Shown here: piece after piece, positions 33,451 through 36,922 of the stretch
Numbering within the stretch: position 1 is the stretch's first letter
How the letters are laid out: each line of letters begins with the position of its first letter
From: Paracoccaceae bacterium
Lineage (GTDB): Bacteria; Pseudomonadota; Alphaproteobacteria; Rhodobacterales; Rhodobacteraceae
DNA: 36,922 nucleotides
NCBI GenBank assembly: GCA_030066905.1
Contig: JASJAR010000031.1
Span: forward strand, 1-36,922
Reading direction: 5' to 3'
Notes under the pieces: generated by a model
What the model was told of the DNA's origin: nothing
Databases searched by the model: none
The model's input: only the letters and a program-made list of their open reading frames with translations
Made by a program: the position numbers and the translations under genes

Positions 33451-34721
33451 CCGCCAGGAAGTCCGACGTCATCCTCGAAAGGATGATGTCGCTGCACCCC
33501 AAGCACATCGACCTCACGCTCGACCGGATGTGGCGCTGCCTTACCCGGCTCGGGAACCCCCACGAGGCGATCCCGCCGGTCATCCATGTTGCGGGGACGA
33601 ACGGCAAGGGCTCGGTCCAGGCGATGCTCCGCGCCGGGCTCGAAGGGGCCGGCGCGCGCGTCCACGCCTATACCTCGCCCCATCTGGCGCGCTTTCACGA
33701 ACGCATCCGCATCGCCGGGGCGCTCATCACCGAAGAGGCGCTCACCGCGCTCCTCGACGAGGTGTTCGATGCCAATGGCGGCGAGCCCATCACCTATTTC
33801 GAGATCACCACGGCAGCGGCCTTTCTCGCCTTCGCGCGCGCGCCCGCCGACTGGACGCTCCTCGAAGTGGGCTTGGGCGGCCGGCTCGATGCGACCAATG
33901 TCATCGCCGCCCCGCGTCTGTCGATCATCACGGCGGTCGATTACGACCACCAGCAATTCCTCGGCGAGACCCTCACCGAAATCGGCGGCGAGAAGGCCGG
34001 CATCATCAAGCGCGGCGTGCCGGTCGTCGTCGCCCCCCAGCACGACGAAAGCCTCGCGGTGATCGAGGCCAGGATCGCGAAGATGGGCGCCCCGGCGCTG
34101 ATCGCCGGACAGCATTGGCACGCCCGCGAAGAGGCGGGACGGCTCATCGTCGAAGACGAGACAGGGCTCATCGACCTGCCGCGCCCGAACCTAAGAGGCC
34201 CCCACCAAATCCCCAATGCCGGCGCTGCCGTCGTCGCCCTGCGCCACCTCGGTTTTGACGCGACGGCCTGCGAGGCGGCGGTCACGAACGCCTATTGGCC
34301 CGCCCGGATGCAGCGGCTGACGTCGGGCCCCCTCGTCGAACTGGCCGGCGAGGCCGAGCTTTGGCTTGATGGCGGCCACAACCCGGCGGCCGGCGCGGCC
34401 CTCGCCGAGACGTTGCGCGGCCTGCCGCCCCGCGCGACCCGAATGATCTGCGGCATGCTGAAGACCAAGGACGTCGAAGGCTATCTCGACCCGCTCGCAG
34501 GCATCGCCCAAAGCCTCCACGCCGTCGCCATCCCCGGCGAAAACGCGACCCTGCCCGCCGAAGATACCGCCGCCGCCGCCCGCGCCGTGGGTCTGGAAGC
34601 CACCATTGCCGACAGCGTCGATGCGGCTCTGAAAGCCATCACCGCCGACACCCCCGATTGCCGCATCCTCATCGCCGGCTCGCTCTATCTCGCCGGAGCG
34701 GTCCTGCGCGAGAACGGCTGA
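33447..34721 (+). CDS. folC: Bifunctional folylpolyglutamate/dihydrofolate synthase
   Basis: A 424-residue cytoplasmic ATP-dependent ligase that makes dihydrofolate and adds glutamate residues to folates. The P-loop is [11 protein letters not shown] (about 47-57). The folate-binding SPHL and [11 protein letters not shown] follow. The ligase [24 protein letters not shown] and LDGGHNPAA motifs come after. I use the GTG at 33447, overlapping the accD stop, giving [19 protein letters not shown]; an ATG at 33484 would drop the N-terminal helix. The accD-folC pairing is widespread in proteobacteria. The same frame stays open far upstream, into accD and the CPBP gene, because of GC-rich codons; that extension is not coding. 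Confidence 0.95.
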   Translation: MTARKSDVILERMMSLHPKHIDLTLDRMWRCLTRLGNPHEAIPPVIHVAGTNGKGSVQAMLRAGLEGAGARVHAYTSPHLARFHERIRIAGALITEEALTALLDEVFDANGGEPITYFEITTAAAFLAFARAPADWTLLEVGLGGRLDATNVIAAPRLSIITAVDYDHQQFLGETLTEIGGEKAGIIKRGVPVVVAPQHDESLAVIEARIAKMGAPALIAGQHWHAREEAGRLIVEDETGLIDLPRPNLRGPHQIPNAGAAVVALRHLGFDATACEAAVTNAYWPARMQRLTSGPLVELAGEAELWLDGGHNPAAGAALAETLRGLPPRATRMICGMLKTKDVEGYLDPLAGIAQSLHAVAIPGENATLPAEDTAAAARAVGLEATIADSVDAALKAITADTPDCRILIAGSLYLAGAVLRENG

Positions 34722-34790
34722 ATCCGGGGGCTTTGCGCCAACCGGCCCCCTTCGCGTCGACCCGACCCATCCGAGCGCCCCGCTTCTGCA

Positions 34791-34849
34791 CTTCATCTTG
34801 GCGAAAATACCGCGGGGGAGGCGCGGCACGCGCCGGGGGCAGCGCCCCC
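34791..34849 (-). repeat. 60-bp structured repeat, copy between folC and zapE
   Basis: Read on the minus strand: GGGGGC-GCT-GCCCCC, then a GGCGCG/CGCGCC stem, CTCCCCC, and GTATTTTCGCCAAGATGAAG. This is the same block order as the element at 18778-18837. The hairpins lie at 34834-34850 and 34821-34833 on the plus strand. It sits in the convergent gap, so it may end transcription of folC and zapE. Confidence 0.7.
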
Positions 34850-34863
34850 GACCTGCCAGACGC

Positions 34864-34908
34864 GGTGCCATACGTTTGGCAGACAGGGTGCCATACGTTT
34901 GGCAGACA
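34864..34908. repeat. Tandem 22-bp repeat, period 23
   Basis: Two identical copies (34864-34885 and 34887-34908) are separated by one G. Each contains TGCCATACGTTTGGCA, an imperfect palindrome with arms TGCCA/TGGCA around a central ACGT. A further CTGCCAGACG half-repeat precedes the first copy (34854-34863). It lies 6 bp before the zapE stop. It could be an operator-like site or a small repeat; only two copies are present and there are no spacers. Confidence 0.75.
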
Positions 34909-34914
34909 CCGGTT

Positions 34915-35979
34915 TCAGCCGCCGAAGGCCCCGCTCGTCATCTCCCGCAACCGGCTCGCGGTCCGCTCGAACTCGAATGTCCCCTCCCCCTCGATGTAGA
35001 GCGCCTCGGGCCTGTCGGCGGCGGTCGCCACAAGCCGCACCCCGGCCTCGTAAAGCGCATCGATCAGCGTCACGAAGCGGCGCGCCTCGTTGTAGTTCTC
35101 GCTGGAGAGCCGCGGGATGTCTTCGAGCACCATCACCCGGCAGACCCCGGCGATGGCGAGGTAATCGGCGGGCCCGAGAGGCCGGCCGCAGAGGTCGTAG
35201 AACTCCGACCGCGCCACGCCGTTCACAAAGCCCTGCAAGGTCACGTCCCGACCCTTGACGCGCAGGGTCAACCCGCCCGTCTCCGGGCTGCCGCCAAGCT
35301 CCGCCCAGACCCGCCGGGCGGCCTGGCGTGCGGTGTCATCCACCGGATAATAATAGGTTTTTTCCGTGCCGATCTTCGTCTGGCGATAGTCGGTCTCGGC
35401 ATCGAGATGCCAGATATCGAGCTTGTCCTCCAGGAGCGCGATGAACGGCAGAAAGAGGTCCCGGTTGAGCCCGTCCTTGTAGAGATCCCCCGGCGGCCGG
35501 TTCGACGTCGCCACCACCGACACACCGGCCTCGAAGAGCTTCTCGAAAAGCCGCCCGACGATCATCGCATCGGCGATGTCGGTGATCTGCATCTCGTCGA
35601 AACATAAGAGGCGAAGGTCCTTCATCAGCCCCTCGGCCACCGGCAGGATCGCATCCCGCGCCCCGTCCTTGCGCGCAGCATCGAGCCCGGCCTGCACCTC
35701 CTGCATGAAGGCGTGAAAATGCACCCGGCGCTTTTCCTCGATGGCGACCGAGGCGAAGAACAGGTCCATCAGCATCGACTTCCCGCGCCCCACCCCACCC
35801 CAGAGGTAAACCCCTCTGGGCGCTTCGCTTTTTCGCCCGAAGAAGCGCTTCCGCGGGCCCGCTTCGAGCGCCTCGCGCAGGACTTCGAGACGCGGCAACG
35901 CCGCTTCCTGAACCGGGTCGGCCGCGAGCCGGCCCTCGCCGGCAAGCCGGGTGTAGATCGCTATGAGCGTTTCAGCCAT
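34915..35979 (-). CDS. zapE: Cell division protein ZapE (AFG1-like ATPase)
   Basis: A 354-residue cytoplasmic P-loop ATPase. The Walker A is WGGVGRGKSMLM with K67/S68, the Walker B is LLCFDEM with D128-E129, and the sensor is VVATSNRPPGDLYKDGLNRDLFLPFI. The C-terminal lid includes the FYDLCGRPLGPADYLAIA and RRFVTLIDALYEAGVRL blocks. In E. coli ZapE acts on the FtsZ ring under stress and low oxygen; mitochondrial relatives assist protein turnover. It is divergent from the MFS transporter gene, 131 bp away. Confidence 0.93.
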   Translation of the reverse strand: MAETLIAIYTRLAGEGRLAADPVQEAALPRLEVLREALEAGPRKRFFGRKSEAPRGVYLWGGVGRGKSMLMDLFFASVAIEEKRRVHFHAFMQEVQAGLDAARKDGARDAILPVAEGLMKDLRLLCFDEMQITDIADAMIVGRLFEKLFEAGVSVVATSNRPPGDLYKDGLNRDLFLPFIALLEDKLDIWHLDAETDYRQTKIGTEKTYYYPVDDTARQAARRVWAELGGSPETGGLTLRVKGRDVTLQGFVNGVARSEFYDLCGRPLGPADYLAIAGVCRVMVLEDIPRLSSENYNEARRFVTLIDALYEAGVRLVATAADRPEALYIEGEGTFEFERTASRLREMTSGAFGG

Positions 35980-36110
35980 CGCCCCTTGCTAGGCCCCGGT
36001 GGGGGCAATGGGAAGATCGGTTTCGGGCAAGCTGATGACTTCGATCACAATTTCTCGTTTGACCCATGGGCCCCCATGCGAACAGGGTGCCCCGAAAGGA
36101 CCTCGCCGCC

Positions 36111-36922
36111 ATGCAAGACGCCCGCGCGCCGCTCATTACCCCCGTCCTCGTCGCGGGCTGCATCATCATGCTCCTGAGCTTCGCGGTGCGCGCCTCCTTC
36201 GGGGTGTTCCAGATCCCCATCGCCAGTGAATTCAACTGGTTGCGCGCCGAATTCTCGCTGGCCATCGCCATCCAGAACCTCTTCTGGGGCATCGGCCAGC
36301 CCCTTTTCGGCGCCATCGGCGAGAAGATCGGGGACCGCAAAGCCATCATCCTCGGCGGGCTGACCTATGCGGTGGGCCTTGTGATGTCGTCCTTCGCGAT
36401 CACGCCCGAGGCGCATCAGGTCTGGAACATGGCCATCGGCTTTGGCATTGCCGGCACCGGCTTCGGGGTGATCCTCGCCGTGGTGGGCCGCGCGGCTTCG
36501 GACGAAAACCGTTCCATGGCGCTCGCCATCGCCACGGCGGCCGGCTCGGCGGGGCAGGTCGTCGGCGCGCCCTTCGCCGAATGGCTGCTTTCGATGATGC
36601 CCTGGCAGTCGGTCTTCCTCGTCTTCGCCGCGATCATCCTCGGCTCGCTTCTGGCCCTGCCCCTAATGCGCGCGCCCGAGCGGGCGACCCGCGCCGAACT
36701 CGAAGAAAGCCTCGGCACGGTCCTCAAACGCGCCTTCCGCGACCCGTCTTACGGGCTGATATTCCTCGGCTTTTTCTCCTGCGGCTATCAGCTTGCCTTC
36801 ATCACCGCCCATTTCCCCGCGCTTGTCACCGAGCTTTGCGGACCCATCGCGCCGGGGGGTATGCTCCATTCCATCGGTATCACGACCACCTCCGCCCTCG
36901 GCGCCGTCGCCATCGGCGTCAT
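36111..36922 (+). CDS. MFS transporter, N-terminal part (partial)
   Basis: The window ends inside this gene; about 270 residues are readable. It starts ATG 36111 (MQDARAPLITPVLVAGCIIM) with GAAAGGA 10 nt upstream. About seven membrane segments are visible, including SFAVRASFGVFQIPIASEF, the motif A-like loop GEKIGDRKAIILGG between TM2 and TM3, and the TM5 region SAGQVVGAPFAEWLLSM. The cytoplasmic loop then contains EESLGTVLKRAFRDPSYG. The pattern fits the oxalate/monocarboxylate-type or YbfB-like branch of the family; the substrate is unknown. Confidence 0.88.
   Translation, partial: MQDARAPLITPVLVAGCIIMLLSFAVRASFGVFQIPIASEFNWLRAEFSLAIAIQNLFWGIGQPLFGAIGEKIGDRKAIILGGLTYAVGLVMSSFAITPEAHQVWNMAIGFGIAGTGFGVILAVVGRAASDENRSMALAIATAAGSAGQVVGAPFAEWLLSMMPWQSVFLVFAAIILGSLLALPLMRAPERATRAELEESLGTVLKRAFRDPSYGLIFLGFFSCGYQLAFITAHFPALVTELCGPIAPGGMLHSIGITTTSALGAVAIGV

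Noticed and set aside
34864..34908. Possible CRISPR array
   Set aside because: Only two repeats with a 1-bp gap and no spacers or cas genes.

Overview
The window is a GC-rich chromosomal segment from an alphaproteobacterium, almost certainly a Rhodobacterales/Rhodobacteraceae member. This rests on the overall gene set (glnK-amtB, sseA-aminotransferase, a COG3146-type acyltransferase next to phhB, and what looks like a DUF6478 protein), heavy use of 4-nt stop/start overlaps, and several families of structured intergenic repeats typical of this group. No tRNA, rRNA, CRISPR array or complete mobile element is visible. Most genes are housekeeping or metabolic. The accessory content sits at about 0.5-1.9 kb and 29.8-31.5 kb.

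Layout. 1-252: the 3' end of tuf (EF-Tu), an inverted pair of REP-like palindromes and a terminator. 565-1913: three tandem small secreted paralogues of unknown function. 2067-4105: sseA and a class I aminotransferase, overlapping by 4 nt. 4290-5986 (-): glnK-amtB for ammonium sensing and uptake, divergent from a bifunctional class A penicillin-binding protein (6266-8413). 8575-9925 (-): mlaA-mlaC for outer-membrane phospholipid trafficking. 10093-12875: a tight run of ridA, a glycerophosphodiester phosphodiesterase, a COG3146 N-acyltransferase and pterin carbinolamine dehydratase. 13091-13576 (-): a Prx5-type peroxiredoxin, divergent from a ferredoxin-reductase-type flavoprotein, rsmD, a HAD phosphatase and a YdeI-family protein (13653-16633). 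16801-20462 (-): a Kef-type CPA2 antiporter, methionine aminopeptidase and sfsA. 20509-22911: a CinA-type molybdopterin-binding-domain protein, a GNAT and an OmpA-domain protein. 22995-29763 (-): a LysR regulator, fadH, two coupled proteins of unknown function, a lipoprotein and ilvD. 29838-31548: a small disrupted region holding a GspE/PilB ATPase fragment, an AT-rich SUKH-type immunity-like gene and a cluster of palindromic repeats. 31549-34721: a CPBP protease, accD and folC. 34915-35979 (-): zapE. 36111 to the end: the start of an MFS transporter.

How the genes work together. SseA and the aminotransferase could form a two-step route from cysteine through 3-mercaptopyruvate to protein persulfide. 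GlnK gates AmtB. MlaA and MlaC are the outer-membrane and periplasmic parts of one lipid shuttle whose inner-membrane ABC part is not here. AccD (fatty acid synthesis) and FolC (folate) are translationally coupled, as in many proteobacteria.

The least explained parts are the secreted-peptide triplet with its long leaders, the AT-rich SUKH insert next to a broken secretion ATPase, and three or four families of structured intergenic repeats, two of which have nested multi-stem architecture.
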